Assembly: GCF_014635305.1 (NCBI RefSeq)
Contig: NZ_BMCS01000001.1
Span: 2,728,001 to 2,792,000, forward strand
Reading direction: 5' to 3'
From: Williamsia phyllosphaerae
GTDB taxonomy: Bacteria > Actinomycetota > Actinomycetes > Mycobacteriales > Mycobacteriaceae
Length of the DNA: 64,000 nucleotides
In this document: in pieces, positions 25,799 through 36,087 of the stretch
Position numbering within the stretch: the stretch's first letter is position 1
Layout: every line of letters starts with the position of its first letter
Program-made: the position numbers and the translations under genes
Notes under the pieces: model-generated
What the model saw: the letters and a program-made list of their open reading frames with translations, nothing else
The model's database searches: none
Told to the model about the DNA's origin: nothing

Positions 25799-27396
25799 TC
25801 CGACCGACGCCGCGGCTTCTCCGGCTGGTGGTAGCCGCCCTGGTCCTCGTGCTGGGAGCCTCCGCCTGCACCAGCGGGACCTCGGGTCTGGGGTCGGTCG
25901 GCGATCGGTCGCCGTCGGCGTCCGGCTCGTCGGTGACCCCGGGATCGTCGATCGACCCCGCGGACGGGACCCTGGGCCGTTTCTACGGACAGCAGATCGC
26001 CTGGGGCTCGTGCGGTGAGTTCCTGCCCGACGGGCAGTACCCGCAGCAGCGCAGCCAGTGCGGTCGGCTGACCGTCCCCGTCGACTACGCGAAACCCGAC
26101 GGCGCCACCGCGTCGATCGCGATGTTCCGACTGAGCGCGAGTGGTGACCGCACGGGCGTCCTGCTCACCGACCCGGGCGGGCCGGGCGGGTCCGGCGTCG
26201 ACTTCATGGGCGGTGCCGCAGGGCAATTCGCGGACCTCGAGATCGGCAAGCGTTTCGACATCATCGGCTTCGACCCCCGCGGGGTCGGGCGATCGACGCC
26301 GGCGATCCGGTGTCGCTCGGACGCCGAGCGGGACCGGGTGCGTGCGACGGACTGGGTCGACACCTCACCGGCAGGGATCGACGCGGTCCAGAAGCGCAAC
26401 GCCTCGGTGGGCGCGGAGTGCGCGCAGAAGCTGGGCCGGGACTTCCTCGCGCACGTGGGCACCGCCGATGTCATCCGGGACATGGACGTGATGCGCGGTG
26501 CGCTGCGCGTCGAGCAGCTCAACTACCTCGGGTACTCCTACGGCACGCGGATCGGTGCCGCGTACGCCGAGCAGTTCCCCACGCGGGTCCGTTCGATGAT
26601 CAACGACGGCGCCGTCGACCCGGCCGCCGATCCGGTGGCCGACGTCGTGGCACAGAACGCCGGGTTCCAGCGGGCCTTCGAACGGTTCGCCGTCGACTGT
26701 GCCTCGATGCCGCAGTGCGCTCTCGGTACCGATCCCAGAAAGGTCACCGCGCGCTACCAAGAGCTGACGCGGTCGCTCATCGGCAGACCGGCGACGACGA
26801 CCGACCCCCGCGGTCTCACCTATGCCGACGCCATCACCGGCACCGGGCAGGCCCTCTACACCCGGACGCTGTGGCGGTATCTGCGCGACGGTCTCGCCCA
26901 GCTGTCGGCCGGACGCGGTGACACCCTGTTGCGCCTGGCCGATCTCTACGAGGGCCGCGACCGGTCCGGTCGATACGACAACAGCGCCGACGCGTTCACC
27001 GCCATCCGCTGTGTCGACGGGCCTGCCATCACCGACCGCGCCGCCCTGGACAAGCTCGACGGGACGTTGCGTGCGTCGGCCCCGTTCCGCGACGACGGTC
27101 GGGGATCGGGCCGGGGCGCGGCGGACGAGTGCGCCTACTGGCCGGTCCCGCCGACCTCCACCCCGCATCGCGTCGACGCCGAGGGACTGCCGACGACGGT
27201 GGTGGTGTCGACGACCGACGACCCCGCCACCCCGTACGAGGCGGGGGTGTCGCTGGCCGATCAGTTACGGGCGCGACTGGTGACCTTCCGCGGCACCCAG
27301 CACACCGCGTCGTTCGAGGGCGTCGAGTGCCTCGACGCCCCGCTGACCCGCTACCTCGTCGATCTCACCCTGCCCGCGGTGGGTACCACATGTTGA
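25795..27396 (+). CDS. CaeA/Hip1-like serine hydrolase lipoprotein
   Basis: A 533-residue exported hydrolase. The signal peptide ends in a lipobox (LVLGASAC) with lipid-modified Cys25. A Ser/Gly-rich linker follows to ~55. The alpha/beta core has [26 protein letters not shown], nucleophile elbow GYSYGTR, the acid in [11 protein letters not shown] and the His in [10 protein letters not shown]; the C-terminal part is a TAP-like domain. M. tuberculosis CaeA/Hip1 (Rv2224c) is a cell-envelope protease that trims GroEL2. A similar envelope protease/esterase role is likely here. A 9-codon ORF at 25769-25798 ends in an ATGA overlap with this start. Confidence 0.9.
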   Translation: MIRPTPRLLRLVVAALVLVLGASACTSGTSGLGSVGDRSPSASGSSVTPGSSIDPADGTLGRFYGQQIAWGSCGEFLPDGQYPQQRSQCGRLTVPVDYAKPDGATASIAMFRLSASGDRTGVLLTDPGGPGGSGVDFMGGAAGQFADLEIGKRFDIIGFDPRGVGRSTPAIRCRSDAERDRVRATDWVDTSPAGIDAVQKRNASVGAECAQKLGRDFLAHVGTADVIRDMDVMRGALRVEQLNYLGYSYGTRIGAAYAEQFPTRVRSMINDGAVDPAADPVADVVAQNAGFQRAFERFAVDCASMPQCALGTDPRKVTARYQELTRSLIGRPATTTDPRGLTYADAITGTGQALYTRTLWRYLRDGLAQLSAGRGDTLLRLADLYEGRDRSGRYDNSADAFTAIRCVDGPAITDRAALDKLDGTLRASAPFRDDGRGSGRGAADECAYWPVPPTSTPHRVDAEGLPTTVVVSTTDDPATPYEAGVSLADQLRARLVTFRGTQHTASFEGVECLDAPLTRYLVDLTLPAVGTTC

Positions 27397-27441
27397 GACA
27401 GGCCCGGCAAACCCGCTGGAAATTTCACCCGAAGTGCGTCC

Positions 27442-27457
27442 GTAACACGGATTTAAC
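27442..27457 (+). promoter_or_regulatory. GlnR-like half-box upstream of glnA2
   Basis: GTAAC-6-TTAAC resembles one gTnAc-n6-GaAAc GlnR site. It overlaps the expected -35 position of the TAGCCT promoter. A second box at the usual spacing is not evident, so confidence is limited. Confidence 0.4.
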
Positions 27458-27467
27458 AGCGCACTTC

Positions 27468-27473
27468 TAGCCT
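27468..27473 (+). promoter_or_regulatory. -10 TAGCCT, glnA2
   Basis: TAGCCT, 6 nt before ATG 27480; no Shine-Dalgarno. Confidence 0.5.
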
Positions 27474-27479
27474 TCGAGC

Positions 27480-28820
27480 ATGGATCGTCAAAAGGAATTC
27501 GTGCTTCGGACGCTCGAAGAACGAGACATTCGATTCGTGCGACTCTGGTTCACCGACGTGCTGGGTTACCTCAAGTCGGTGGCGATCGCGCCCGCCGAAC
27601 TCGAGGGCGCCTTCGTCGAGGGGATCGGCTTCGACGGTTCGTCGATCGAGGGGTTCTCGCGGGTGTCGGAGGCCGACACCATCGCCAAGCCCGATCCGTC
27701 GACCTTCCAGGTGCTGCCGTGGACGACGAGCAACGGCAAGCACCATTCGGCCCGCATGTTCTGCGACATCGCCATGCCCGACGGGACACCCTCGTGGGCG
27801 GACTCGCGGCATGTGCTCCGCAGGCAGCTGAACAAGGCCGCCGACCAGGGGTTCACCTGCTACGTCCACCCCGAGATCGAGTTCTTCCTACTCAAGGACG
27901 CGCCCACCGACGGCACCCCGCCGACCCCGTCGGACACCGGTGGGTACTTCGACCAGGTGGTCCACGGCAGCGCGCCGAACTTCCGTCGCCACGCCATCGA
28001 CGCACTCGAGTCCATGGGCATCTCGGTCGAGTTCTCCCACCACGAGGGAGCGCCCGGGCAGCAGGAGATCGATCTGCGCTACGCCGACGCCCTGTCCATG
28101 GCCGACAACGTCATGACCTTCCGCTACCTCGTCAAAGAGGTGGCCATGGCCGAGGGTGTGTGGGCGACGTTCATGCCCAAGCCGTTCAGCGAGCACCCCG
28201 GTTCGGCCATGCACACCCACATGAGCCTGTTCGAGGGCGACACCAACGCGTTCCACAACCCCGACGACCCGATGCAGCTCTCCGAGACCGGCAAGAAGTT
28301 CATCGCCGGCATCCTGCACCACGCATCCGAGATCAGCGCCGTCACCAACCAGTGGGTCAACAGCTACAAGCGGCTGATCCACGGCGGCGAGGCGCCGACG
28401 GCCGCCAGCTGGGGCGGTGCGAACCGGTCGGCGTTGATCCGCCTGCCGCTCTACACCCCGAACAAGGCGTCCTCGCGACGCATCGAGGTCCGCAGCCCGG
28501 ACTCGGCCTGCAACCCGTACCTGACGTTCGCGGTGCTGTTGGCCGCCGGACTCAAGGGTGTCGCCGAGGGCTACGAACTGCCCGACGAGGCCGAGGACGA
28601 CGTCTGGTCGCTGACGTCGGCCGAGCGTCGGACCATGGGCTACAAGGAACTGCCGGGCAGCCTCGCCGACGCGCTCAAGGCCATGGAGTCCTCCGAGCTG
28701 CTCGCCGAGACGCTGGGCGAGCACGTCTTCGACTACTTCCTGCGCAACAAGTGGTCCGAGTGGAACGACTACCGCTCTCTGGTGACGCCGTTCGAGCTCA
28801 ACCGGTACCTGGCGCTCTAG
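27480..28820 (+). CDS. glnA2: Glutamine synthetase GlnA2
   Basis: A 446-residue type I glutamine synthetase. Blocks: [36 protein letters not shown] (metal Glu), [28 protein letters not shown] (active-site His) and [15 protein letters not shown]. The beta-subgroup adenylylation segment [10 protein letters not shown] found in GlnA1 is missing; here the region reads [15 protein letters not shown], so covalent control by GlnE is unlikely. In M. tuberculosis GlnA2 (Rv2222c) is non-essential and its physiological role is unclear. It is cotranscribable with glnE, whose start is 79 nt downstream, though glnE has its own -10. Confidence 0.95.
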   Translation: MDRQKEFVLRTLEERDIRFVRLWFTDVLGYLKSVAIAPAELEGAFVEGIGFDGSSIEGFSRVSEADTIAKPDPSTFQVLPWTTSNGKHHSARMFCDIAMPDGTPSWADSRHVLRRQLNKAADQGFTCYVHPEIEFFLLKDAPTDGTPPTPSDTGGYFDQVVHGSAPNFRRHAIDALESMGISVEFSHHEGAPGQQEIDLRYADALSMADNVMTFRYLVKEVAMAEGVWATFMPKPFSEHPGSAMHTHMSLFEGDTNAFHNPDDPMQLSETGKKFIAGILHHASEISAVTNQWVNSYKRLIHGGEAPTAASWGGANRSALIRLPLYTPNKASSRRIEVRSPDSACNPYLTFAVLLAAGLKGVAEGYELPDEAEDDVWSLTSAERRTMGYKELPGSLADALKAMESSELLAETLGEHVFDYFLRNKWSEWNDYRSLVTPFELNRYLAL

Positions 28821-28886
28821 GACACCCCCGCCGCGCAGACCCGGCGTGTTCGAGGAGTCTGCGCACCGACGCCGGACCGCGACGGC

Positions 28887-28892
28887 TACCGT
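28887..28892 (+). promoter_or_regulatory. -10 TACCGT, glnE
   Basis: TACCGT, 7 nt before GTG 28900; this spacing decides for GTG 28900 over GTG 28894. Confidence 0.5.
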
Positions 28893-28899
28893 CGTGGGC

Positions 28900-31800
28900 G
28901 TGAGACCTCTTGCCACGCGCACCACGGTGCCCGCGCCGGGGCGTCTCGGGCTGATCGACGACACGGCCGGCTCCGATCTCGCCACCCTCGGTTGGAACAC
29001 GCCGGAATCGATTCCGCTGCTGTGGTCGCTGTCGCGTGCGCCCGATCCGGACCTCGCGCTGCGGACGCTGATGCGACTGCGCGCCTCGGTGGGCGAGGAC
29101 TGGGCCGAGATCGACGTCCTCATCCGTACCCGTCCGTGTTTCCGCGGCCGCCTGTTCGCCGTGCTCGGCTCCTCCGAGGCCCTCGGCGACCACCTCGTGG
29201 CCGAACCGGTGACCTGGCGCCTGCTCGACTGCGACGACCTGCCCGCCACCGACGAGATGTCCCGTGAGCTCCTCGACGCCGTCGGCGCGGTGGCCGAACC
29301 CGGAGCGCACGGGGACCCCGTCCACCGGGCGTCGAGGACCGGGCCGCCCGCGGTCGTCGCGCTGCGGTTGGCCTACCGCAACATCCTGCTGCAGCTCGCG
29401 GCCCGGGATCTCGCGCCCGCGGTCGAGGACGAGCCGGTGCTGTGGTTCCCGCAGGTGGGTCAGTTCCTCGCCGACCTCGCCGATTGCGCCCTCACCGCGG
29501 CGCTGTCGGTCGCGGTGACCGAGGTCCTCGGCGACAAGCCGTTCGAGGGCCGCCTGGCGGTCATCGCGATGGGCAAGGGCGGAGCCCGAGAACTCAACTA
29601 CGTCAGCGACGTCGACGTCATCTTCGTCGCCGAACCCGCCGACGCCACCTCGGCGCGCATCGCCGGGGAGATGATGCGGATCGGTTCGCTGGCCTTCTTC
29701 GAGGTGGACGCGGCCCTGCGTCCCGAGGGCAAGGCCGGGGCGCTCACCCGCACCCTGGCGTCGCACGTGGCGTACTACCAGCGGTGGGCCAAGACCTGGG
29801 AGTTCCAGGCGCTGCTCAAGGCCCGGCCGATGACCGGGGACATGGCGCTCGGCCGCGACTACCTCGCCGCCGTCTCGCCGATGGTGTGGGAGGCCAGCGA
29901 GCGCGAGGACTTCGTGCACGAGGTGCAGGCCATGCGACGACGGGTCGAGAGCACCGTCCCGGCGGGTCTGCGGGAACGCGAACTCAAACTCGGCAGCGGC
30001 AGTCTGCGCGATGTGGAGTTCGCGGTGCAGCTGCTGCAGCTCGTCCACGGCCGCGTCGACGAGTCGCTGCGGGTCCTGTCCACCGTCGAGGCACTGACCG
30101 CGCTCACCGCGGGCGGCTACGTCGGTCGCGACGACGGCGCCAACCTCACCGCGTCGTACGAGTTCCTGCGCCTGCTCGAACACCGCCTGCAGCTGCAGAA
30201 GCTCAAACGCACCCACCTGCTGCCCGAGTTCGACGACCTCGAGTCGATGCGGTGGCTGGCCCGCGCCGCACACATTCGACCCGACGGGGATCTCGACGCC
30301 GCCGCGACCCTGCGCGAGGAGATCCGCCGGCAGGCCCACCGCGTCCGCCGGCTGCACGAGAAGTTGTTCTACCGACCGCTGCTCGAGGCGGTGGCCCGAT
30401 TCGACAAGGACGAGCTGCGTCTCTCCGACGACGCCGCGGTCCGACGGCTCTCGGCGCTCGGGTACGCCAAACCCGAACACGCGCTCAGTCATCTCCGGGC
30501 GCTGCTGACCTCCAAGGGACGTCGCGGGCAGATCCAGGAGCTGCTGCTGCCGACGTTGCTCGAATGGATCAGTCGCACACCCGATCCCGATGCCGGTCTG
30601 CTGAACTACCGGCGGCTGTGCGACGAGGTGAGCGAACACGACTGGTTCCTGCGGTTGTTGCGCGACGAGGGTGTCGTCGCCGAGCGGCTGATGAAGGTGC
30701 TCGGCGCATCGGCGTACATCGCCGACCTGTTGATGCGCTCGCCCGACGTCATCCGCCTCTACGCCGACTCGGCCAACGGGCCACGGCTCATCGAGGTCGA
30801 TCCCGACGACGTGGCCCGCGGCCTCGTGGCGTCGGCGATCCGCGCCCAGGACCCCAAGCGCGCCATCGCCGTCGCCCGGTCGCACCGCCGAGCCGAGCTG
30901 GCGCGAATCGCATCCGCCGACGTCCTCGGCATGCTCGACGTCGCACAGGTGTGTCGCGCTCTGTCGAGTGTCTGGGCCTCGGTGCTCAATGCCGCTCTGC
31001 GGGTGGTGATCGACGCCTCGGTCGCCGAACGCGGCGAGCCCGCTCCCGCGCGGATCGCGGTCATCGGGATGGGGCGCCTCGGTGGCGGTGAGCTCGGATA
31101 CGGTTCCGACGCCGACGTCCTGTTCGTCTGCGATCCGTTGCCCGATGCCGACGAGGCGGTCGCGGTGCGCTGGGCCAACACCATCGCCGACCGCGTGCGC
31201 AAACTGCTGGGGACCCCGAGCGCCGATCCGCCGCTCGAGGTGGACACGGGGTTGCGGCCCGAGGGGCGCAACGGTCCGGTCGTGCGCACGTTGGCCGCCT
31301 ACGCGGCGTACTACCGCCAGTGGGCGCAGGCGTGGGAGATCCAGGCGTTGTTGCGGGCGCGTGAGTGTGCGGGTGACGACCAGTTGGGGATCGCGTTCCT
31401 GCACATGGCCGACGAGATCCGTTATCCCGCCGGGGGAGTGTCGCCGGATGCGGTGCGCGAGATCCGTCGCATCAAGGCCCGTGTCGACGCCGAGCGGCTG
31501 CCCCGCGGTGCCGATCCGGCGATGCACACCAAGCTCGGGCGCGGCGGGCTCGCCGACATCGAGTGGACGGTGCAGCTGATGCAACTGCGGTACGCGCACC
31601 GGCTGCAGACGTTCCACAACACCTCCACGCTGCAGACGCTGGACGCGATCGGTTCGGCCGAACTGCTCAGCGAGACCGACGTGTCCCTGCTCAAGGAGGC
31701 GTGGCTGACCGCGACGAAGGCCCGCAACGCGCTGGTCCTGGTGCGCGGCAAGGCCATCGATCAACTCCCCGGGCCCGGTCAGCAGTTGCGTGCCGTGGCG

Positions 31801-31905
31801 TTCGCCGCCGGATGGCCCGAGGACCAGGCCAACGAGTTCCTGGAGAACTACCTGCGCGTGACCCGTCGGGCGAAGTCGGTCGTGCTGAAGGTCTTCGGCG
31901 GGTGA
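28900..31905 (+). CDS. glnE: Glutamine synthetase adenylyltransferase/removase GlnE
   Basis: A 1001-residue bifunctional enzyme that attaches AMP to, or removes it from, the regulatory Tyr of GlnA1. Two nucleotidyltransferase domains: the N-terminal removase core [18 protein letters not shown] (~224-241) and the C-terminal transferase core [20 protein letters not shown] (~722-741), each with the GxxELxxxSDxD acidic signature and a downstream helical PII-uridylyl-transferase-like bundle. Repeated elements in both halves (e.g. [17 protein letters not shown] and [17 protein letters not shown]) show the internal duplication. GlnE is essential in M. tuberculosis. It lies between its non-substrate paralogue glnA2 and its substrate glnA1. 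Confidence 0.96.
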   Translation: MRPLATRTTVPAPGRLGLIDDTAGSDLATLGWNTPESIPLLWSLSRAPDPDLALRTLMRLRASVGEDWAEIDVLIRTRPCFRGRLFAVLGSSEALGDHLVAEPVTWRLLDCDDLPATDEMSRELLDAVGAVAEPGAHGDPVHRASRTGPPAVVALRLAYRNILLQLAARDLAPAVEDEPVLWFPQVGQFLADLADCALTAALSVAVTEVLGDKPFEGRLAVIAMGKGGARELNYVSDVDVIFVAEPADATSARIAGEMMRIGSLAFFEVDAALRPEGKAGALTRTLASHVAYYQRWAKTWEFQALLKARPMTGDMALGRDYLAAVSPMVWEASEREDFVHEVQAMRRRVESTVPAGLRERELKLGSGSLRDVEFAVQLLQLVHGRVDESLRVLSTVEALTALTAGGYVGRDDGANLTASYEFLRLLEHRLQLQKLKRTHLLPEFDDLESMRWLARAAHIRPDGDLDAAATLREEIRRQAHRVRRLHEKLFYRPLLEAVARFDKDELRLSDDAAVRRLSALGYAKPEHALSHLRALLTSKGRRGQIQELLLPTLLEWISRTPDPDAGLLNYRRLCDEVSEHDWFLRLLRDEGVVAERLMKVLGASAYIADLLMRSPDVIRLYADSANGPRLIEVDPDDVARGLVASAIRAQDPKRAIAVARSHRRAELARIASADVLGMLDVAQVCRALSSVWASVLNAALRVVIDASVAERGEPAPARIAVIGMGRLGGGELGYGSDADVLFVCDPLPDADEAVAVRWANTIADRVRKLLGTPSADPPLEVDTGLRPEGRNGPVVRTLAAYAAYYRQWAQAWEIQALLRARECAGDDQLGIAFLHMADEIRYPAGGVSPDAVREIRRIKARVDAERLPRGADPAMHTKLGRGGLADIEWTVQLMQLRYAHRLQTFHNTSTLQTLDAIGSAELLSETDVSLLKEAWLTATKARNALVLVRGKAIDQLPGPGQQLRAVAFAAGWPEDQANEFLENYLRVTRRAKSVVLKVFGG

Positions 31906-31931
31906 GACCGCGACGATCGGGCCGGGGGAGC

Positions 31932-32912
31932 ATGCGGACCGGGGAGCGCCTGGCGCATCGTTCGGCGCTGTTCAAGATCGTCTATTTCCTCGCGGTCGTG
32001 CTCGGATGGGCCCTGCTCGCCGCGGCCATCGGGGCGATCTGGCTGCACTGGTTCCCCGGGAGGGGCCGGGTCTCGACCGCCGCCGCGAGCGCCGTACCGT
32101 TGCTGATCCTCGCCGGGGTGCCCGCCCTGCTGATCCTGGCGCTGACCCGGCGATGGATCACCGTCGTCGTCACGGTCATCGCTCTCGGCGTGGGCATCTG
32201 GACGCAGGCGCCGCTGCTGCGCGGGGTCGCCGACCCCGGTGGGGACCGGATCACGGTGGTGCAGGCCAACATCAAACTCGGCGCCGGCGATGTCGAGACG
32301 GTCGTCGCGCGGGTGCGCGCGAGTCGGGCGGACCTGTTGACCATCGAGGAGATGACGCCGGCTGCGCTCGACCGGCTGCGTCAGACCGACCTGCGGTCGT
32401 TGCTCCCGCACGAGTTCGCGGTCCCCGGGACCGGTGGCGTGGGGACGGGCATCTTCAGCCGGTACCCGCTACGCGACACCGCACAGCTCACCGACTTCGG
32501 GTTGAACAACCTGCGGGCCGACGTCGACCTGCCCGGGGCGCCGGGCACGACGGTGTTCGCGGTGCACCCGATCCCGCCGTACCCCTACGACCCAGCGCGG
32601 TGGGTGCGCGAGATGAAGCTCCTGCGCGACACCCTGCACGAGACGACAGCAGAGAACGTGATCGTCAGCGGCGACTTCAACGCCACCTGGGATCACGCCC
32701 AGTTCCGCGCCCTGCTGCGCAACGGATTTCGCGACGCCACCGAGCAGGTCGGTGGCCGGTGGCAGTTCACCTACCCCAGCGATGACTGGTACGGCCCGCT
32801 GATCGGGATCGACCACGTGCTCGCCCGCGGGCTGACGGCGGTGTCGCTGAACACCTTCGACGTGCCCGCATCCGATCACCGGGCACTGGAGGTGTCCCTC
32901 ACCGCGAGGTGA
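31932..32912 (+). CDS. Endonuclease/exonuclease/phosphatase family membrane protein
   Basis: A 326-residue protein. The first ~100 residues contain three TM segments (about 16-41, 53-69 and 73-91) after a short basic N-terminus. Residues ~105-326 are an EEP (exo_endo_phos) domain: VVQANIKLG, LTIEEMTP (metal Glu), VFAVHPIPPYP, VIVSGDFNATWDH (DFN motif) and the terminal ASDHRALEVSL (catalytic His). Such proteins may cleave phosphodiesters outside or at the membrane; substrate unknown. ATG 31932 has GGGGGAG 1 nt upstream, and the gene starts 27 nt after glnE, so it is probably in that operon. Confidence 0.9.
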   Translation: MRTGERLAHRSALFKIVYFLAVVLGWALLAAAIGAIWLHWFPGRGRVSTAAASAVPLLILAGVPALLILALTRRWITVVVTVIALGVGIWTQAPLLRGVADPGGDRITVVQANIKLGAGDVETVVARVRASRADLLTIEEMTPAALDRLRQTDLRSLLPHEFAVPGTGGVGTGIFSRYPLRDTAQLTDFGLNNLRADVDLPGAPGTTVFAVHPIPPYPYDPARWVREMKLLRDTLHETTAENVIVSGDFNATWDHAQFRALLRNGFRDATEQVGGRWQFTYPSDDWYGPLIGIDHVLARGLTAVSLNTFDVPASDHRALEVSLTAR

Positions 32913-32913
32913 G

Positions 32914-33081
32914 TCAGGTCGTCGGGGCCTGCGCGCGGGCCAGGGCGGCGACGGCGTGCGCGAGGATCTCCACCCACTCGGCGAGCAGTTTGTGCCCGCG
33001 ATCCTCGTCGAGGTGGGCCTTGGCGATCGCCGCGATACCGGCTGCTTCGTCTGCTCGCTCGGCTGCCTGCTCAAAGCTCAT
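32914..33081 (-). CDS. Small helical protein, 55 aa
   Basis: ATG 33081 has AAGGTGG 7 nt upstream on the minus strand and opens MSFEQAAERADEAAGIAAIA..., an Ala/Glu-rich, strongly helical cytoplasmic peptide with an amphipathic second half (HKLLAEWVEILAHAVAALA). It ends 1 nt from the converging EEP gene stop. No family is recognised. Composition, start signal and tight packing support a real gene; conservation is untested. It lies downstream of glnA1 on the same strand but beyond a terminator-like hairpin. Confidence 0.6.
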   Translation of the reverse strand: MSFEQAAERADEAAGIAAIAKAHLDEDRGHKLLAEWVEILAHAVAALARAQAPTT

Positions 33082-33192
33082 CGTCTGCCACCTTGCCTTC
33101 GTCGTGGAGTGCGGGCCGACCGTGTGGTCGTTGTCCCCGTGGTCACTTCGGACTGTATCCGCCCCGCCCGCCGAGGGGGCGATCAACCGAGA

Positions 33193-33225
33193 ACACCCGC
33201 CCGGCCGCGATGGCCGGACGGGTGT
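33193..33225 (-). terminator. glnA1 terminator hairpin
   Basis: A 14-nt arm (33193-33206) pairs with 33212-33225, one C-A mismatch, loop of 5. It lies 24 nt past the glnA1 stop. No U-tract follows in either direction. Confidence 0.6.
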
Positions 33226-33248
33226 CGTGGATCGGACTGCGGTGTCGC

Positions 33249-34682
33249 TCAGCAGTCGTAGTACAGGGAGAACTCGTACGGGTGCGGACGGATCTGCACC
33301 GGCATGATCTCGTTCTCACGCTTGAGCGAGATCCAGGTCTCGATCAGGTCCTCGGTGAAGACACCACCTGCGGTGAGGTAGTCGTGGTCCTCCTCGAGCC
33401 GGTCGATGACCGCCGACAGTGAGGTGGGGGCCTGCGGGATGCCCTTGGCCTCCTCCGGCGGGAGTTCGTAGAGGTCCTTGTCGACGGGCTCGTGCGGCTC
33501 GATCTTGTTCTTGATGCCGTCGAGTCCGGCCATCATCATCGCGGCGAACGCCAGGTACGGGTTGCCCGAGCTGTCCGGGCAACGGAACTCCAGGCGCTTG
33601 GCCTTGGGGTTGTTGCCGGTGATCGGGATACGCACGCAGGCGCTGCGGTTGCGCTGGCTGTAGACCAGGTTGATCGGGGCCTCGTAGCCCGGCACGAGCC
33701 GCTTGTAGGAGTTCACCGTGGGGTTGGTGAACGCCAGCAGCGACGGTGCGTGGTGCAGGATGCCGCCGATGTAGTGGCGCGCCAGGTCCGACAGGCCCGC
33801 GTAACCGGCCTCGTCGTGGAACAGCGGCTTGCCGTCCTTCCACAGCGACTGGTGGGCGTGCATGCCCGACCCGTTGTCGCCGAAGAGCGGCTTGGGCATG
33901 AAGGTGACCGACTTGCCGTTCTGCCACGCGGTGTTCTTGCAGATGTACTTGAAGAGCATCACGTCATCGGCAGCGTGCAACAGCGTGTTGAACTTGTAGT
34001 TGATCTCGGTCTGACCGCCGGTGCCGACCTCGTGGTGGCCGCGCTCGAGCTCGAAGCCCGAGTTGGTCAGGTTCGTCGAGATCTCGTCGCGCAGGTCCAC
34101 GTAGTGGTCGTACGGGGCGACGGGGAAGTACCCACCCTTGGGGCGGACCTTGTAGCCGAGGTTCGGGGTGCCGTCGGGGTCGACGGGCGATCCGGAGTTC
34201 CACCAGCCCGACGACGACTCGACCTCGTAGTGGGTCGAGTTGATCTCGGAACTGAACGACACGGAGTCGAAGATGTAGAACTCGGCCTCGGCGCCGAAGA
34301 AGCACGTGTCGGCCACACCGGTGCTCGCGAGGTAGTCCTGCGCCTTGCGTGCGACGTTGCGGGGGTCGCGGCTGTAGGCCTCACGGGTGAACGGGTCGTG
34401 CACGAAGAAGCTGACGTTCATGGTCTTGGCCTTGCGGAACGGGTCGATCCGCGCGGTCGCCGGGTCCGGCAGGAGCATCATGTCGGACTCGTCGATCGAC
34501 TGGAAGCCGCGCACCGACGAACCGTCGAACGCCAGGCCGTCCTCGAACACGCTCTCGTCGAAGGCAGACGCCGGGATGGAGAAGTGCTGCATCACCCCGG
34601 GCAGGTCGCAGAAGCGGATGTCGACGTATTCGACTCCCTCGTTCTTGATGCCTTCGAGAAGTTCTTCTTGTGTGCTGTACAC
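33249..34682 (-). CDS. glnA: Glutamine synthetase GlnA1 (type I-beta)
   Basis: A 477-residue main glutamine synthetase (ammonia + glutamate + ATP), dodecameric. Blocks: [66 protein letters not shown] and the adenylylation loop [10 protein letters not shown], with target Tyr405 (Tyr406 in M. tuberculosis). GTG 34682 is chosen by family N-terminus ([12 protein letters not shown]) and AAGGAG 10 nt upstream. A -10-like TAGTGT lies at 34765-34760, giving a ~70-nt leader. GlnE, encoded 1.3 kb away on the other strand, is its regulator. Confidence 0.96.
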   Translation of the reverse strand: MYSTQEELLEGIKNEGVEYVDIRFCDLPGVMQHFSIPASAFDESVFEDGLAFDGSSVRGFQSIDESDMMLLPDPATARIDPFRKAKTMNVSFFVHDPFTREAYSRDPRNVARKAQDYLASTGVADTCFFGAEAEFYIFDSVSFSSEINSTHYEVESSSGWWNSGSPVDPDGTPNLGYKVRPKGGYFPVAPYDHYVDLRDEISTNLTNSGFELERGHHEVGTGGQTEINYKFNTLLHAADDVMLFKYICKNTAWQNGKSVTFMPKPLFGDNGSGMHAHQSLWKDGKPLFHDEAGYAGLSDLARHYIGGILHHAPSLLAFTNPTVNSYKRLVPGYEAPINLVYSQRNRSACVRIPITGNNPKAKRLEFRCPDSSGNPYLAFAAMMMAGLDGIKNKIEPHEPVDKDLYELPPEEAKGIPQAPTSLSAVIDRLEEDHDYLTAGGVFTEDLIETWISLKRENEIMPVQIRPHPYEFSLYYDC

Positions 34683-34793
34683 CTGTCGGTGACTCCTTTG
34701 TGATGAGAGATCGCTGCGCAGCGAGACACGATCGTGAACGGTGGTGTTGCGCACCCAATACACTAGCCGCCGCGGTCTGGCCGGATACGCACC

Positions 34794-34799
34794 TATAGT
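34794..34799 (+). promoter_or_regulatory. -10 TATAGT, RDD gene
   Basis: TATAGT, 6 nt before ATG 34806, the closest match to consensus among the leaderless-type promoters in the window. Confidence 0.6.
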
Positions 34800-34805
34800 G
34801 GATTC

Positions 34806-35267
34806 ATGGGTCGTACTACTGGTTCGTGGTTGTCAGGTCCGCAGGCCGGTCTCGATCCGGTCGACATCGGCGCCTATCGCGGTGAGCGCCTGGGCCTGGC
34901 CGAGTCCGGCCCCAACTCGTTGGCGTCGTCCTGGCAGCGCGTCCTGGGTCTGTTCGTCGACTGGGTGCTCTGCTACGGCGTGTCGCTGCTGTTCGTCGAC
35001 TTCCTGTCGCCGACGCTGTCCACCACCGTGCTCGCCGTGTGGTTCGTGGTCGGCGTGGTGACGGTGACGCTGTTCTCGTTCACGCCCGGGCAGTTCATCG
35101 TCGGTATGCGGGTCGCCCGCATCGACGGCGGCGGATCGGTCGGCATCATCCGTGCGCTGGCGCGCGCGGTGCTGATCGTCTTCATCGTCCCGCCGCTGCT
35201 CAACGACGCCGAGGGGCGCGGCATGCACGACCGCGCGACCGGGACGGCACTCGTCCGCACGCGCTGA
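34806..35267 (+). CDS. RDD family membrane protein
   Basis: A 153-residue inner-membrane protein. The RDD signature residues are in [12 protein letters not shown] (Arg and Asp at the start of TM1) and the C-terminal [15 protein letters not shown] (Asp). Three TM segments are near 46-66, 72-92 and 115-133. RDD proteins are small and of uncertain function; some are Na+ (or Li+)/H+ antiporters in other bacteria. Between glnA1 and DUF4191, its place matches M. tuberculosis Rv2219A. It converges on the DUF4191 gene with a 15-nt gap. Confidence 0.9.
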   Translation: MGRTTGSWLSGPQAGLDPVDIGAYRGERLGLAESGPNSLASSWQRVLGLFVDWVLCYGVSLLFVDFLSPTLSTTVLAVWFVVGVVTVTLFSFTPGQFIVGMRVARIDGGGSVGIIRALARAVLIVFIVPPLLNDAEGRGMHDRATGTALVRTR

Positions 35268-35282
35268 CCCGGATCGGGCGCG

Positions 35283-36017
35283 TCAGCGTCGGCGCATGCT
35301 CCGCTGGACGTTCTTCATCTTCGCTCCCGCGGGCATCGGGCCCTTCGGCATCCCCGGTCCGGAACGGCCGCCCAGCGCGGCGAGCCGTGACTCGAGCGCA
35401 TCCATCCGCTTGCCGTTGATGTTCTTCGGCAGCTTGTTGAGGTGGCGCTCGAGCTTCTTCAGCGGCACCTGGCCCTCGTCGTTGCCGACGATGACGTCGT
35501 AGATCGGGGTGTCGCCGACGACGCGGGCGATCTTCTTCTTCTCCTGCGCGAGCAGGGTGCGCAGACGCGACGCGGAACCCTCGCCGACGAGGATCACGCC
35601 CGGCTTGCCGATCACGCGGTGCACGGCGTCGAGGTGGGCGTTACCGGTCACGGCCTGCTTCACGCGCCACGAACCGCGCAGATTGTCCAGCGCCCATCCC
35701 GCGGCACCGGCCTGACCTTCCGCCTTCGCGAACACGCTCTTCTGCACGCGGCGACCGAAGATCACGAACGCGACCAGCAGGCCGAGCAGGATGCCCAGGG
35801 GGAGCAGGAAGACCAGCGCGCCGGTGAGGAGACCGACGATCACCGCGACAGCGATGATGCCGACGAGCGAACCGATCATCAGCGGCAGCAGCAGCTTGTC
35901 GTCCTTGCGCTGCATCTTGAACGCCTGCCACAGCTGCGTCCGGCGTTCGCGCGACGCCTTCTTCCGGGCGGCCTTCGCAGCCGCCTTCGCCTCTTTCGTC
36001 GCCTGTGCCTTCGCCAT
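35283..36017 (-). CDS. DUF4191 membrane protein (Rv2219-like)
   Basis: A 244-residue protein. A Lys/Ala-rich basic N-terminus (~1-38, KEAKAAAKAARKKASRERR) precedes two closely spaced TM helices (~43-64 and ~66-88), then a basic cytoplasmic domain with GWALDNLRGSWRVKQAV, GEGSASRLRTLLAQEKK and a C-terminal PKGPMPAGAKMKNVQRSMRRR tail split over ~20 residues. DUF4191 is confined to actinobacteria with no known function; it is regularly next to lipA/lipB. The charged ends suggest ribosome or nucleic-acid association at the membrane (speculation). Start ATG 36017 follows TATCCT by 7 nt. Confidence 0.9.
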   Translation of the reverse strand: MAKAQATKEAKAAAKAARKKASRERRTQLWQAFKMQRKDDKLLLPLMIGSLVGIIAVAVIVGLLTGALVFLLPLGILLGLLVAFVIFGRRVQKSVFAKAEGQAGAAGWALDNLRGSWRVKQAVTGNAHLDAVHRVIGKPGVILVGEGSASRLRTLLAQEKKKIARVVGDTPIYDVIVGNDEGQVPLKKLERHLNKLPKNINGKRMDALESRLAALGGRSGPGMPKGPMPAGAKMKNVQRSMRRR

Positions 36018-36024
36018 ACGGTTC

Positions 36025-36030
36025 AGGATA
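36025..36030 (-). promoter_or_regulatory. -10 TATCCT, DUF4191 gene
   Basis: Minus-strand TATCCT, 7 nt before ATG 36017. Confidence 0.55.
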
Positions 36031-36087
36031 CTGACCGACGAACTCGATGATCACGTGCCGTCCACTCGTGGTGGGTGCGGCGAGGGG

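Noticed and set aside
28798..31764. Open frame of 988 codons antisense to glnE
   Set aside because: It is the complement of a GC-rich gene whose third-position GC bias removes stop codons. The translation is low-complexity Arg/Gly/Val/Asp/His and has no domain; glnE on the other strand has every catalytic motif.
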